Shown: piece after piece, positions 47,389 through 59,798 of the stretch
Layout: each line of letters begins with the position of its first letter
Position numbering within the stretch: position 1 is the first letter of the stretch
NCBI RefSeq assembly: GCF_040054535.1
Contig: NC_090789.1
Span: 5,076,697 to 5,140,696, forward strand
Reading direction: 5' to 3'
Origin: Antennarius striatus
Lineage: Eukaryota; Chordata; Actinopteri; Lophiiformes; Antennariidae
Length of the DNA stretch: 64,000 nt
The notes under the pieces: generated by a model
Told to the model about the DNA's origin: nothing
Databases searched by the model: none
Seen by the model: the letters and a program-made list of their open reading frames with translations, nothing else
Position numbers and translations under genes: made by a program

Positions 47389-50300
47389 ATGGCCTGGGTA
47401 CTGAAGATGGACGATGCCACGATCGAGTCGGGGCTTGTGCACGACTTCGATGCCAGCTTGTCCGGCATCGGGCAGGAGCTGGGGGCTGGAGCCTACAGTA
47501 TGAGGTTAGAGATGGGGATTAACACACAACCACCACCACCACCCCCCAATTTATCCACACCATTGTGAGTCGTTCAAGAGAATGGCTTATGTGTTTGGAT
47601 GGATTTCTAGACCCCACACCCATCCACACAACCCCGCGCCTGTTTGTGTTATTCCCATTGTATTAGTGCGATGGCTTCTCTTTGTTTTGGGATCTGGGAT
47701 ATGGCAGGTATTGTTGACTGCCACGATCCATTTAACCCCTAAATATATAGGAAACCACATAAGAAACACACATTACGTGTTAATAAATTGAAGGACACGT
47801 GTCCTAACTGTGGGTCTGTTTCTATATGGAGATCTAAACGTTGTGTACTTTTCGAGATAACACTCAGGAAGTCAGTTGATGCCCTGGTTTGGCCCCTCAG
47901 AAAACAGATTTTTACCCACCTGAGTTTGAATGAAAACCTAATGGTAGACATGTTCCTAGAAGATCAGATCAGTGTGTGTAAGATGAACAAACATAAAGCA
48001 CCTCTTTACTAGTTGGAAGCTGAAATACACAATCCTAATGTGTTCACTTTTTTTATACAGTTTTGTAAGACTTAAGATTTAATGGATAATTGTTTTTCCT
48101 AAAATATAAATTGTTACCAAAGTTCATTTGTATGTCTAAGAGTTCTGGGTCACAACAACCTTATCAAAAACTACACAATTCATGTTTTAATTTAGATCTT
48201 GCTCTAAAAAAGTGAGTGAGTAGAGAAAATGTTAGAGGATATTTTCTTTTTTTTTATTATTGGAGAATATCTGATCAAACAAGGAAACTAGAATGACATT
48301 CAGCAGACCATAAAAATGCTACAAAAAAAGAATAATGAGCAATGGTTTCATGCAGTTTGCAAAATTTTTAAAATCACACCTTGTTAATAAGGAAGTGTGA
48401 TTAAATAAAAAGTCTGTCAAGTCCCATGCATCCACATCCACAGAGAAATGTACTTGTTTGTTTGCTGCCTTATCCTGATGCCAAGTTTTAAGTAAATTAA
48501 AACATTAATGTGATTTTTTTTTTAAAATTTTTTTCTAACAATTCAGATAACCAGCAAACAAATATTGGATGAACACACATCGTCAGTGCATAATGTACAG
48601 TTTAACTACAGGTTGTAAGGTGACCTGTCTGAACTTGACATTGGATGCAGTCAGATTCTTGAAAGTTTGCACCACAGGGTCTTTGTTTGGGTTGTTATTT
48701 TTAGAGACTTTTTTTTCAAGTCACATAGTGTTTCTATATTAATTTCTCCAGTGGTGTTAAATTTTATATTATCAAATTTCTATTTTTTTCCCCCTAAAAT
48801 TTGTATAGAACAACAATTTTGTTATGACTGTCAATGGAACTGACATTTTACTGCATAACTGATGTCTGGCATGGTTTCATCATCCCTGGCTCTAGCCGCT
48901 ACACACATGAGTGACAGTCCCAATAAAAGTGTTGCGTGAGTCGGTGACTCACTGATTAATTGGTACTATGTGTTGATAATATGTTTGTGTGGTTGTAACC
49001 ACCTGTTCCATTAGTTACTCTTGGTATGTTTGTGCTGCGTTATATAACATGTAATGGAAAGTGATGATGTTTCGCTGCTGAAGGTAACACGCTCCCTGAA
49101 AATGTATGCGTCTTATCAGCAGTGTCCAAGTCCATCTGCTCTTAGCATGTTTATCTGAGTGTGGTGGAAGTGTGTGTGTGTGTGTTTCAGTGTGTTATGA
49201 TGCACACTGCCAGTCAAAAAGTTTAATGGTTTTCTTTATTTTTGAGAGTATTTTCTTTGTAGATTTTCACTGAAGTCACCAAAACTATGAATGAACACAT
49301 ATGTGACTAAATAAATCTGTTCTTATTGTTGCTTGTTTTTAATCATAGTTTATTTTACCATAAAGGCCTGATTCCCACAGTCTCTTCTGATCAGTTGATG
49401 TAGAGATATCTCTACTACTAGAACCCAGATTATCCTCTGCATCAGAGGTGACTCTTCTGTTCCTGAAGCGGTCCTCATGTGAACCAGTTTTGTCGTAGCG
49501 TGTGATGTTTCTATCACAATTTTTTGTTTCCTACATAATTCCATATAACTTGCTTCAGTTTTGACGTCTTCAGTGAGAATCTACAATGCTGAAAGTGTGT
49601 GTGTGTGTGTGTTTGTGGGTGGGCGGTGCTGGGAGTAGTGTACTCTCTCTGGGGTTGGGAGGGGGTTGCAGAGGGTGTTTGGAGTCAGCAGCTGGCAGAT
49701 GCAGAATGTCTGCGCAAGTGTCAGTGGAAACAGTTCCTCAGATTTCAGGAAGCACATCTACCCTCAACAAAAATATGAATGTTTGATTTTGACCTTTTGT
49801 TTTTTCAAGTGAAAGATTTTATACCAAATTTCTGATTTACTCTCATAAATAGTTGAAGTATAAATATTTTGACAACCCAACCACCTTTTGCACAGGTGTG
49901 TTTTGGTCTTGCTGCAGTAGAAAAGCCGTCTATGTTGTGCGGTTTTATCAACCGAAACAACTCCACAGGTGTGAGAGCGTATGCAGTCGACATGTTATCT
50001 GCATGAACTGCTGCAGCTGCTGCCTGTGAATTGTATGTTCTTCTCACCAAAGGAAGCCTCGAGTGGCGTTCTGGAGAAGTTTGGCAATATATCCAAGCAG
50101 CTTGGTTGTATGCAGCCATACCAGCCCCGGACCTCCGCATCTGCAGATTCAGCAGATTTGGAGAAAATGTTCTTCCCACTGATCAATCCTGGTGAATGTT
50201 TGGCAGCATCATTATGCAGGAAAAAGTTTGCTGAGTGTCCAATAAGTGACTTTTTTTGACATTGAACTGGACATTTGGGCTTTTGCAATAATGATGGTGA

Positions 50301-53300
50301 TCCACCAATAAGTGGATGGATTATTTTCTTAACATTCTTAAAGAATTAATTACTTTGTGATCATAGGGCTTAAATTGTTTTATTGAACTTGGAACAAAAA
50401 CAAAAAAGCCATGTTTTTTTTTGTGTGTGTGTGAAGTGAGCTGGCGCACCATCCAGGGTATCACGACACATTAACGAGTGACTGAAAGTGAGGTTGGACA
50501 AATTCAGCAGGCTGCTCTTTGGACGACTCGGCTGTTTGTAGAAAGATGATGTAGGAATATCTTGAAATAGTCGAGCTTGTTTAAAAGTTTGACCCGGGTT
50601 TAGAATGGCATCATAACTTGTCAAAAGTTTCCCAGGTAATGAGATGCCGTGATATGCGTTTCTCCTGGGTGGTGAGACACGCACACATACACACATGTAC
50701 ACACACACACACACACACACGCACGTCTTGTTGACACTCTTGCAATATTTGTCAGGGTGAGCTGAAGACGCGTTGGCTGTCTCGAGTGCCTGCCAAGTGT
50801 GAGAGATAGTGTGTGTCAGCAGCTCGGTCTATCCCTGGGTGTTTCCGTTCACGTGTCCTGCTGCGACCTCATGCATACATAACAAGTGACGTTTGATTCA
50901 TGGAAAAATGTCACATCATCTAAATCGAGCCCACCGATTTAATTACCCCACATCGTGAAGTTATAAATAAAACAATGATTTTTAAGGATGGTGGTTTTGG
51001 GATATACTTGCTATTGGAAAGTTGTGAAACGAGAACATCCAGTCTTGTTTTTCTTTGCTTTTAAGGAGGGGACTGATTATGAAATTATGTCAATCAACAC
51101 ATGGCGTTGAGAATCTAAACATAAAGATTTTGAGGAATAGGAAGCTGAAATGTTTAGAGGCCAGAGATGAAAAAAATCAACCGGTAATGTGTTCAGAAAA
51201 AAACCCCAAAACGACCACAACTCTTCGATGTTTCATTTTCAGCCTTCTCGCGTGTCTTTTCCGAGTCTTCCGCGCTGACTCTGACTTCCTGTCCTCTTTT
51301 TGTCCCAGTGATGTACTGGCTCTGCCCATATTCAAGCAGGAGGACACCAGCCTTCCTCCTGAAAACGAGACCAAAAATCCCCCATTCCAGTATGTGTTGT
51401 GTGCCGCCACGTCGCCGGCTGTCAAGCTGCACGACGAGACGCTCACATACCTAAATCAAGGTGAGACGCACAATGCATGAACTGCAGAAAAAAGTCAAAT
51501 GCCTGTCATCCTGTTGTGCACCGAGGATGATGGCCTGCTGTAACTTTCTGTAAAGGGTCCAAAAGGCCAAACGTGTACAAAAAGGGCTTTTGCACTTGGA
51601 CTATAGAGCAAGCATTTGATCTGGATCTTGGTCTGGGGAAGAGTCCACATGTTGCTAACAATCATAGAAGGTCTATGCATGTAATAGTGCAAGATGGACC
51701 TAATAAAGTTTTGGTTGGAATCCGTCTGTGTAAAATATTAGATGGTTCAATGAATATCTGAAAATGAACAAAATAATGAAGAATATTCATTTGAAATTCA
51801 GAAAAACATCACATTTAAGAAGGAACAGGTGTTGTTTGGACAGGTTAAATTTCTGGATCTAGCTTCATACAGTAATTGCCCATGCCTGGATATTTTTATA
51901 TGATTACCCTTGCTTTATTTTTCATTATAGTGACATGAATTGACATGAATCAGGACTCCATAAATGTGATTAAAGGTTGATTTAAAAGGTGATCACCTTG
52001 GGATCAATTCTGTCTCTTACTTAAGCGTAACTCGTCTGCAGCTTCTGGAGATAGATGTGGACAAACAAACAACACATCAACAAGAAACAATCTGCTTTAG
52101 GCTTTTAAAGGATGTGGAGTAGTATGTATTCAATCTACTGTCTCATTTTTCTGTCACCTTACCCGTATTTCTTCTCTCCTCCTCAGGCCAGTCTTATGAG
52201 GTACGCATGTTGGACAACAGGAAGCCAGATGAGTTCCCAGAGCTCAACAACAAGATGGTTAAGGTGAGACGATGCCTACAGCCGGAGTGAAACGACACCG
52301 AAGACATTTACGTGTTACCTCGAGGCCACTTTGGAGCTCACACACGTGTGTTTGTGTCCAGAGCATCGTGCGAGTGGTGTTTCACGACCGCCGCCTGCAG
52401 TACACAGAGCATCAGCAGCTGGAGGGCTGGAAGTGGAATCGTCCAGGAGACCGTCTCCTCGACATCGGTGAGGATGGCTGACGACAAGTGCTTTATTTTT
52501 CCGGCATCATGTGTGCGACTTTGTGTTCAAGTGTCTGTGTTTGTGTGTGAGACAGATATCCCTATGTCAGTGGGGATCGTGGAGCCGAAGACTCACCTGT
52601 CCCAGCTCAACGCGGCCGAGTTCCTGTGGGATATGAAAAAAAGAAGCTCTGTTTTCGTCCAGGTAGCCCACCAACATCCCGGTCATCACACATCACACTT
52701 CTGGTGGGGCGATGACTCCGAATTTCCACATCAAATGCGTAATCTGTTGACGACCGCGCTTCTTTTTCTCCCCCTGCTGTTTGTCTGCAGGTGCACTGCA
52801 TCAGCACGGAGTTCACTCCCAGAAAGCACGGGGGTGAGAAGGGCGTCCCGTTCCGAATCCAGTTCGACACTTTCACCCAGGGTGAAAACGGAGAGTACAC
52901 AGAGCACCTTCACTCTGCCTCCTGCCAAATCAAAGTCTTTAAGGTAACACCCCAGCCATTTTTTACCCAGTGATTGATCACAAGCAGCCATTTTTCATTT
53001 TATGATCTGTATTAAATCTGTCATCCTTAGTCTGATCTCTCTTCTTCCCGTTTAGCCAAAGGGAGCGGACCGTAAGCAGAAGACAGACCGGGAGAAGATG
53101 GAGAAACGCACTGCTCAAGAGAAGGAAAAGTACCAGCCTTCTTACGATACCACTATCCTTTCAGAGGTCAGTATGCAGTGGCAGCTGCGCAGGAATAGAA
53201 CAAACTACAAAAGAACACCAAATAAAACACATTTTAAAATTGAGAATGGGTTTCCTGAAATTGGGTCAGAACTTAATGGTTATTTTTATAAAAAAATAAT

Positions 53301-55603
53301 CCTTTATCACAGCTTGACTTTGAGGAAAAAAAACTCACAAGCTGCACACTCGCATGTCACACCTCCGTCACTGAGTGTGTTACCAGATTTGTTGTGTGTG
53401 GTTGTGTGCTACCTCTGCCGTGTTTCTGTGTGCAGACAAGGCTTGAACCCATCATAGAGGATGCGGGTGACCATGAACTGAAGAAATCCAGCAAGAGGAC
53501 ACTTCCTGCTGACTGTGGCGACTCACTGGCCAAGAGAGGCAGTGTAAGCTGTGCCTTCAGTCCTCCTGTTCATCACTCCGCCGAGCAGTCTGAGGCTTTT
53601 AAACACAACATCCTCAGCTGCTGGGATGGGCAGTATTTTAAAGTTGTACATGTCTGTGTGTGCGTCTTCTCACAGTGCTCCCCTTGGCCAGACAAGGCCT
53701 ACGTCAGCACCAACCAGGCAGCTACTCCCTCCTTCTCCTCCACCCCACTGTCCACCTACACAACCTCCTCAGTACCAGACAGGTGAGTGTGTTCATCCTT
53801 TAGCTGAAGCGTTTGTCGATCTCTGCTGATCTTTCACTATGAGGCTTGGGCTTCTAGAATTCCAAATTGGAATTGTTTCCAAAATTCACTCAGATATTTG
53901 AATTTCAGATCTGTTAAACGGTTAAGTTTTGTGCTCAGGAGGATGAACAATTAATGCGACTAAACAATATCCCCGGTCTATTTGACATTTTAACAATAAA
54001 TAAATTCATTCACATCCCACGTTCTAAAAAAATGCAAAGCTCATCATCTGTCGTCTCTTTTTTGTTGTAGTGACTCATCCTCACCCAATCATCAGGCAGA
54101 TCCTGGCAGCCATGGCAGTTCGGAGGTCAGACTGCAGTCTTCTCAGCTATATGAAGTGGTGGAAAAGCAGACATTTCAACACGTCACAGCAGCAAACGTA
54201 CAGGTGTCAAGAATGACATTAACAATGGCTGAATTCCATTTAGCTGCTTCTTTTCAGGTTTCTGGTGTTGGGTTCACGACTTACTGGAACACGTAGTGAG
54301 GAAAGACCACAACCATTCTTAATATTACGAATTGCACCTGTAGTTCATGGTATTGGTCTGATTAATAAATCAATTTATAACATTCTGTTGGTGCTTGTTG
54401 CCCGAGTTGATCAATTTATTTAAGTAAAGCTGAGATCCCGTCGTGTTGACCTCCCGCTGGTCTCTGTCCTCTGCAGCAGCTGAGCCCCACTGCCTCCATA
54501 CAGGACGCACAGAAGTGGCTGCTGAAAAACCGCTTCAACTCCTACACCCGACTCTTCTCTCACTTCTCAGGTACACACACAGCCAAACACACTAACATAT
54601 GGCTGTACTCTTACAGCTGTTTTACCAGTGGTTTTACTCGTGCAGGTTCTGATTTGTTGAAGCTAACCCGGGACGACTTGGTCCAGATTTGCGGGCCGGC
54701 GGATGGGATCAGACTCTTCAATGCACTTAAATCCAGGTGTGTGTTTGTTCCTGTTATTCCTGCTGACTTCTGTGTGAGTGTTTTTAAAGGTGTCTCATTA
54801 TTTTTCATGTCTGTTTGCGTAGGTCTGTACGTCCCAGGTTGACTGTGTACGTCTGTCAAGAGTCTCAAGAGAGCCCTCTGCTGGAGAGACACGGCACCAA
54901 CGAAAACGGAGAACGCAGCCTTTCCTCGAATTTACACGGTACAAAACCTTCGTGGATGCCTAGAAGGGTGCACTGTTGAGCGCATACCTCCACTCAACAG
55001 CTCCCTTTAATTTAGTTAAACCTTAATCAAATTTTTCTGAAAGTCAGTCACAAGGTTTCTCGTAATCCTGCTCACGGATGAAGAAAATAACCTGCAGATG
55101 CCGGTGACAACACAACCCCTATGATCACGAGTTTAAATCGTCCTCTTCCTTTTTCCTGTCAGTGTATCATGCTCTGTACTTGGAGGATCTCACAGCTGTA
55201 GAACTGGTCCGCAAGATGGCGTGTGTGTGCAGCCTTCCTCTGGGAACCATCAACCAGGTGTACAGACAGGGCCCAACAGGCATACACATTCTGCTCAGTG
55301 ACCAGGTACACACACACACACACACACACTGTTTGTAAAAGGTGGTTATATGTTGGAATCCTGAGCTGTTGGATTTTTTTTTTACCTGGTGTTTCTTGTT
55401 TTCCAGATGGTTTACAACTTGCCTGACGAGAGCTGTTTTTTGATCAGCACCGTCAAAGGTGAGCTGACGATACGCTGGGAGCTGATTTTCTTTAAATCGT
55501 GTAAGAATGCTGCTTATTTGACAAGGATTTGATGTACTTCTTCCTTCACGTTCTTCCCTCTCCAGATGAATTGGGTGAAGGACTCCATCTAATCCTGAAG
55601 TAG
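47389..55603 (+). CDS. ubp1: Upstream-binding protein 1 (CP2/grainyhead-family transcription factor), complete
   Basis: Nuclear sequence-specific transcription factor (LBP-1 type) that forms oligomers with TFCP2. Sixteen exons: 47389-47504, 51309-51460, 52187-52263, 52362-52467, 52556-52662, 52791-52943, 53056-53166, 53436-53543, 53676-53782, 54071-54125, 54477-54570, 54646-54736, 54823-54938, 55163-55305, 55407-55458, 55566-55603. Together they give 541 residues (human 540). N terminus [20 protein letters not shown]; grainyhead-like DNA-binding domain about residues 60-255 ([60 protein letters not shown]); Ser/Pro-rich linker; SAM-like domain from about 365 ([36 protein letters not shown]); C-terminal oligomerisation fold ([17 protein letters not shown]), end LHLILK. 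UBP1 rather than TFCP2: MAWVLKMD start and KRTLPAD. Met7 is in better Kozak context than Met1. Confidence 0.95.
47505..51308 (+). other. ubp1: ubp1 intron 1 (3.8 kb)
   Basis: No exon seen. It contains a degraded Tc1-like fragment (49204-49515), short GT runs near 49168 and 49595, and a CA run near 50700-50720. The rest is AT-rich and unremarkable. Confidence 0.6.
49204..49515 (-). mobile_element. degraded Tc1/mariner-like transposon fragment
   Basis: The left edge CTGCCAGTCAAAAAGTTTAA and the following AAAACTATGAATGAACACAT match, from memory, the terminal region of a very common fish Tc1-like element. Minus-strand reading at about 49350-49515 gives Tc1 transposase-like words in shifted frames. 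The copy is truncated, internally deleted and frameshifted; no functional transposase remains and the second terminus is not visible. Confidence 0.7.
53436..53543 (+). CDS. ubp1: ubp1 exon 8: LBP-1b-specific 36-residue cassette
   Basis: A 108-nt exon, phase 0-0, residues 275-310, containing [11 protein letters not shown] and AKRGS. Human UBP1 isoforms differ by exactly 36 residues at this place (LBP-1b has them, LBP-1a lacks them), and the insert is reported to carry a nuclear localisation signal. The basic KKSSKR here could serve that role. Confidence 0.75.
54873..54884 (-). promoter_or_regulatory. CTCF core motif inside ubp1 exon 13
   Basis: The minus strand reads CCAGCAGAGGGC, a full match to CCASYAGRGGGC. 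It overlaps codons for Ser-Pro-Leu-Leu-Glu. Motif match only. Confidence 0.4.
55308..55329. repeat. (CA)n run beside a 5' splice site
   Basis: The donor of ubp1 exon 55163-55305 (GTACACAC) runs straight into the CA repeat. Confidence 0.9.
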
Positions 55604-56785
55604 TGAGGAGGACAGATGGCATCACTAATACTCCACCCTCTGTTTTGGAGCTGAAGCCTCCCTCTGTCCCTCTCTGCCTGCCTCCACTCTCCTCCCCCCC
55701 TCTACTTCCTCCCTTTCTCTCTCAACACTCACTCGATGGAAAGCAGGCCGACTGCGCTAAAGCCATGTAACTGTTAGAATCTGACATGGGTGTGTCCACT
55801 GTTTCATATTGAAAACACTATTAACGAGGGGTTTGGGTGAAAGAAGAGAGACTGGGACGGGGGTTATTGGTTAAGGGGACAGATAACGATGTATGTATTT
55901 TGATTTGATTTTTTTTTTTTTTGTCTTTTTATATATGTTTTGTGTGGGGGGGAGACTCCAGGACAGAGGGGAGGGTGAAGTTCTTGTCAGCAGGAGAAGG
56001 GAAGGAGGCAGATTCCTGACTGCTTGTTGCCCCTCTTACAACAACACAACCAGCACTAGGCCAGTATTGATAACCTGTACCATTGAACAGCATGTGATCT
56101 CAACATACTTGCTTGCTATAAGGAAAATCCAAATGTGCTCTGCCTGTTTAACATTATTGACAGTCATCTTTGAAGAAAAAAACAAAAATCAAATGACCAT
56201 GAAATAACCAGGCTAAATTTGAGACTGTCGCATGGATTCATTTTTATTATCTTTCATATAGAGGTCAGTTTTTATTTTTAGACTTCCTGCCATATTTTGT
56301 CCCACTCATCTTTTAATGTAAATTGTTTTAGATTATGCTTTATTTATGATCAGCTGTCTCTCCCACTCTTAATTTACTTGTTTCTGGTACCGTATTGGTA
56401 TTTTTAACTAGTTAATCTCATTCACAAACTCGACACACATGGACCTCATCTTTGATTTCTCTGCTTTCTGTGCTAATTATGAAACACTGGTTTATGCCCT
56501 CTGGGATTTTTGGCCATAAATATGCAAAAAAAAAAAGAAGAGGGACAAACCTCTTCAGACGATTGACATGTGGAGCACTAGCGCTGACCCAAATATCTGC
56601 TATAATGTGGACCAAACGGTTTTTAGATTTTCTGGCTTTATTTGAGGAAAATCCTCATTTTTTTTCTGCACATCTTGGTCACGTGAAGGCTTCATAGACT
56701 TGATCAGATGGCAGACTAAAACTTCATCTAATGGACTTGCTTGTGCACGGCATGTAAATAATAAACCCTCCATCCTGCTCTCAAG
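55604..56785 (+). other. ubp1: ubp1 3' untranslated region (extent inferred)
   Basis: Begins with a C/T-rich stretch after the TAG. AATAAA at 56760-56765 is a plausible polyadenylation signal; later candidates occur near 58119 and at 58368-58373, the last followed by a GT-rich stretch, so a longer 3' end is possible. Confidence 0.45.
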
Positions 56786-57008
56786 TTACAACCCAACACA
56801 CTACAGGCTGGTAGAAATGTATTGCTGCGATAGCCTTGCTCCAGTAGCCCTAATCTGTAGGCTACACAGTCGTGACCGCTCCACATCCATCTTCATCATC
56901 TTGTGTTTTTAATCTAGCTAGAAACAGGAAGCAAAGATCATGTGTTTTGACTGCTCTTACCTTTTGACAAGTGACAGAGTTCCGCGCAGGTCCTGGGAGT
57001 CGCCATAA

Positions 57009-57651
57009 CAGTGCTGTGAAAAATTACATGCCTCTTATGCATCTAAATAATCCCGTTCTATTAATGTAAAAAGTTATTCAAAGGCCATATCGCTTGGTTC
57101 TGCTACCTTTAGTAGCAACAACTGCAATGAAACATTTGCCATAACTGGCAATGAATCTTTCACATTGCTGCAGAAGAATCTTGGAACAGTTGCCGGGTGC
57201 TCAAGCAGCAATGCAGCCTCAGACCATCACAGCACCATGATTAACTGTTGGTATGATGCTGTGGAGTCACAAACACCGGCCTAAAGTGATGCAAGTGAGG
57301 CCTGCAGTTCTTTAGGTAATGTTCAATCAGAGTACCAGAACCTTAGAAATGACTCTAACTGTCCAGACTGATAGATGGCAGTGATTGTTATGGACATAGA
57401 ATGGTGTGTGGCTTTTTGAGATCTTTTTCCCTACTTCACTTTGCCAGACAGGTTCCATTGATGTGATGTCTTGGGTGTATCTACTGAAATTGAACTTTCC
57501 AAAATAAATGTGGTCAGTCACACTTAATTTAATTAATTCAATTCATCTAATGGGGTTATATAAAAAACTTGTTTGATCTGATACATTTGAGTAAGACAAA
57601 TACACTAAAAGAAGAAATCAGGAAAGAGGCAAATACTTTTTCACAGTACTG
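57009..57651. mobile_element. non-autonomous DNA transposon with terminal inverted repeats
   Basis: The ends CAGTGCTGTGAAAAA (57009-57023) and TTTTTCACAGTACTG (57637-57651) are inverted repeats differing at one of 15 positions, with weaker pairing over about 27 nt. The interior matches, from memory, a common fish repeat beginning with a near-identical CAGTG...GTGAAAAAG terminus. No intact transposase ORF. Superfamily not determined. Confidence 0.75.
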
Positions 57652-59660
57652 AAGGTTTTTGGGGTTTTTTACGCTGTTTGATTTTGGTGTCTGGTGATGC
57701 GTGCAGTGTGCACGCCTCTGGGCGTCAGACGGGGTGTGTGTATGCATGTGTACCATTTTTCGTTCTTGCAAAGAAAACTTGATTATGTCAGTAGTTGTCA
57801 CAAACATTTTCCAGTTGGTATGATGAAACTGTGTTTAGCTTACTGTTTAGTAAAGAGCATGTATAAGAAGGGGAAAGAAGGGAGAGAGGTATAATTTGGT
57901 TTTTGTGAGTGTAACACCTCCCTCTTTTTCCAGATGTTAGAGACCAAGTCTGCACTGAAAATTCACAAATCTCAAGCTTGATGTGTAGTCAGTAGTCCTA
58001 CAGCCACACTTCTTATCCGCATAATAAAAAAAAAGACTGGATGCTAAAAAATGTCACACCATACGCCAGAGCCTGGACTGTAGCTCTTGTGGTGTTTCTA
58101 AGGACATGAGTACCACAGCACAATAAACTGTGTTGGCCAACGCAAAATTAATGACTAACGGAGCGGATCTGATGTCAGACAAACTGTAGAGAATTTTTAT
58201 TTCCCCGAAGGCCTGACCAGTTGTCCGTCTGTCTGTTTGTGTGACTGAGTGTGTGAGAATGTGAGCAGGAGAAGTGACACCATTCATTTACAGTGTAATG
58301 TCAATTATGATGCTTCTCATGTGCACAGTACCGTATGTTGGAGATGTACACAACCACATGTGCTGGGAATAAATGATTTCATAACTTTCTCCAGTGTGGT
58401 GAAGTCTCGTCATTTGTAAGACAAGCTTATCAGAACGCAGTTGTTAACTTTAAGTGTTCGCTATTGGTTGATCTTGGTTTAGTCTTCAATGAGAAACTGA
58501 GATAACGGCATGACTGTCATAGTTTGAAGAGGCACCAACTTTGTTAAAGAGGGGAATTTTAGTTTTAATGGTCAAAACGGATCTATTAAATTTGAGACAT
58601 CTGAGGCAAAGATAAAATACTGGAAAGTGATGCATTCAGTAGCAACCTTCTGTTAAATATTCCTCATTTAGTGAGGTCTTTTTGAATGTGGATGTCCTGA
58701 TTTTGTATGGAATGCTGACGATATATGTGTGCTCTCACACACTTGATGTTAGTGCTTTTCTATCATTTATAAACTTAAAGAAATTATACATTGGCTATGC
58801 AGGGAAAAAAATGCATTCGGAGTTGCTTTGCAGTGATTGTCTCTTGTGATATTGCAAAAGTGACTGTGCAAAACGGATGCCTACTTTTGCAGGGTTAGTA
58901 AATGTTTCAGTCTCAGCATTGGTTTACCCTCGAGCCACTGCTTGCAACAGCTGCTGCGATTAATAATCCAGTGTGATAAGCGACAAGTTGCTTATCCACA
59001 TCCTGGAGGACTGAAAACAGGAGAGCTCACATGTAAATGTCACAAGTTGTGTATTGTGTAGATCAACCATTTCTTTTTGTGTTAGCAGTGTTTTTAATAG
59101 TCCATGTGATATAACAGTCATAATATTTACTGCACAAACATTGTCATTGTATATGATATGTTGCTCGATCTTTAGGTCTCCAAAGTCCCTTATTCACTGT
59201 CACAGCTGATAAGAGGATATTGATTGAACAGAACAGCTTCATTGTGAGAATATGCACTTTTAGCACAATAATAATAGAACAATAATAGTTTTATACTTTT
59301 AAATATAGATGTATTATACTTTTAAATATATTTATAAACTTACGCAAATCTAGTCTTTTAAAAGTGTGTGTAAAATTGATATTAAATTAAAATACCGTAA
59401 ATACCGTTGTAGTAAAATCAAACAGAATAAAATCACCCAGTATTTTAACCTCACCAATTGAGGATCGTATATGTATTAGTCTGTAATCGTATATTTATTA
59501 GTCTGGAATCAAAAATGATTAGTCTGATTGAAAGAGTAATGTGCTTGTATTATCGATATTTGTGGTTAATTTATTGATTTTAATCAGATAAGGTTTACAT
59601 CACATCCCAACAGTTTACCTTTCATTCAGGTTCTCCACAGAACAGCACTGAGTCTGCGCG
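57652..59660. other. ubp1-pdcd6ip intergenic region
   Basis: AT-rich sequence with no recognisable gene. It contains AATAAA words (58119, 58368) that might serve a long ubp1 3' end; otherwise nothing distinct. Confidence 0.5.
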
Positions 59661-59798
59661 GTGAGTCTCATTTCCCGTGACGTCATTTGACGCTCCCTGA
59701 CAGAAACCAGGAAGTGAATCGGTCGCTGTTGTTTGTGTTCGCTGTTCTATAGGCGTCTCTGTTTTCTCTGATAGAATACAGCGCTTTTAGGGGCCGAA
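59660..59798 (+). promoter_or_regulatory. pdcd6ip: pdcd6ip promoter region
   Basis: A perfect palindromic CRE, TGACGTCA, lies at 59678-59685, about 114 bp before the ATG. CAGGAAGTG (ETS-like) follows at about 59708. There is no TATA box, typical for a broadly expressed gene. Confidence 0.55.
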
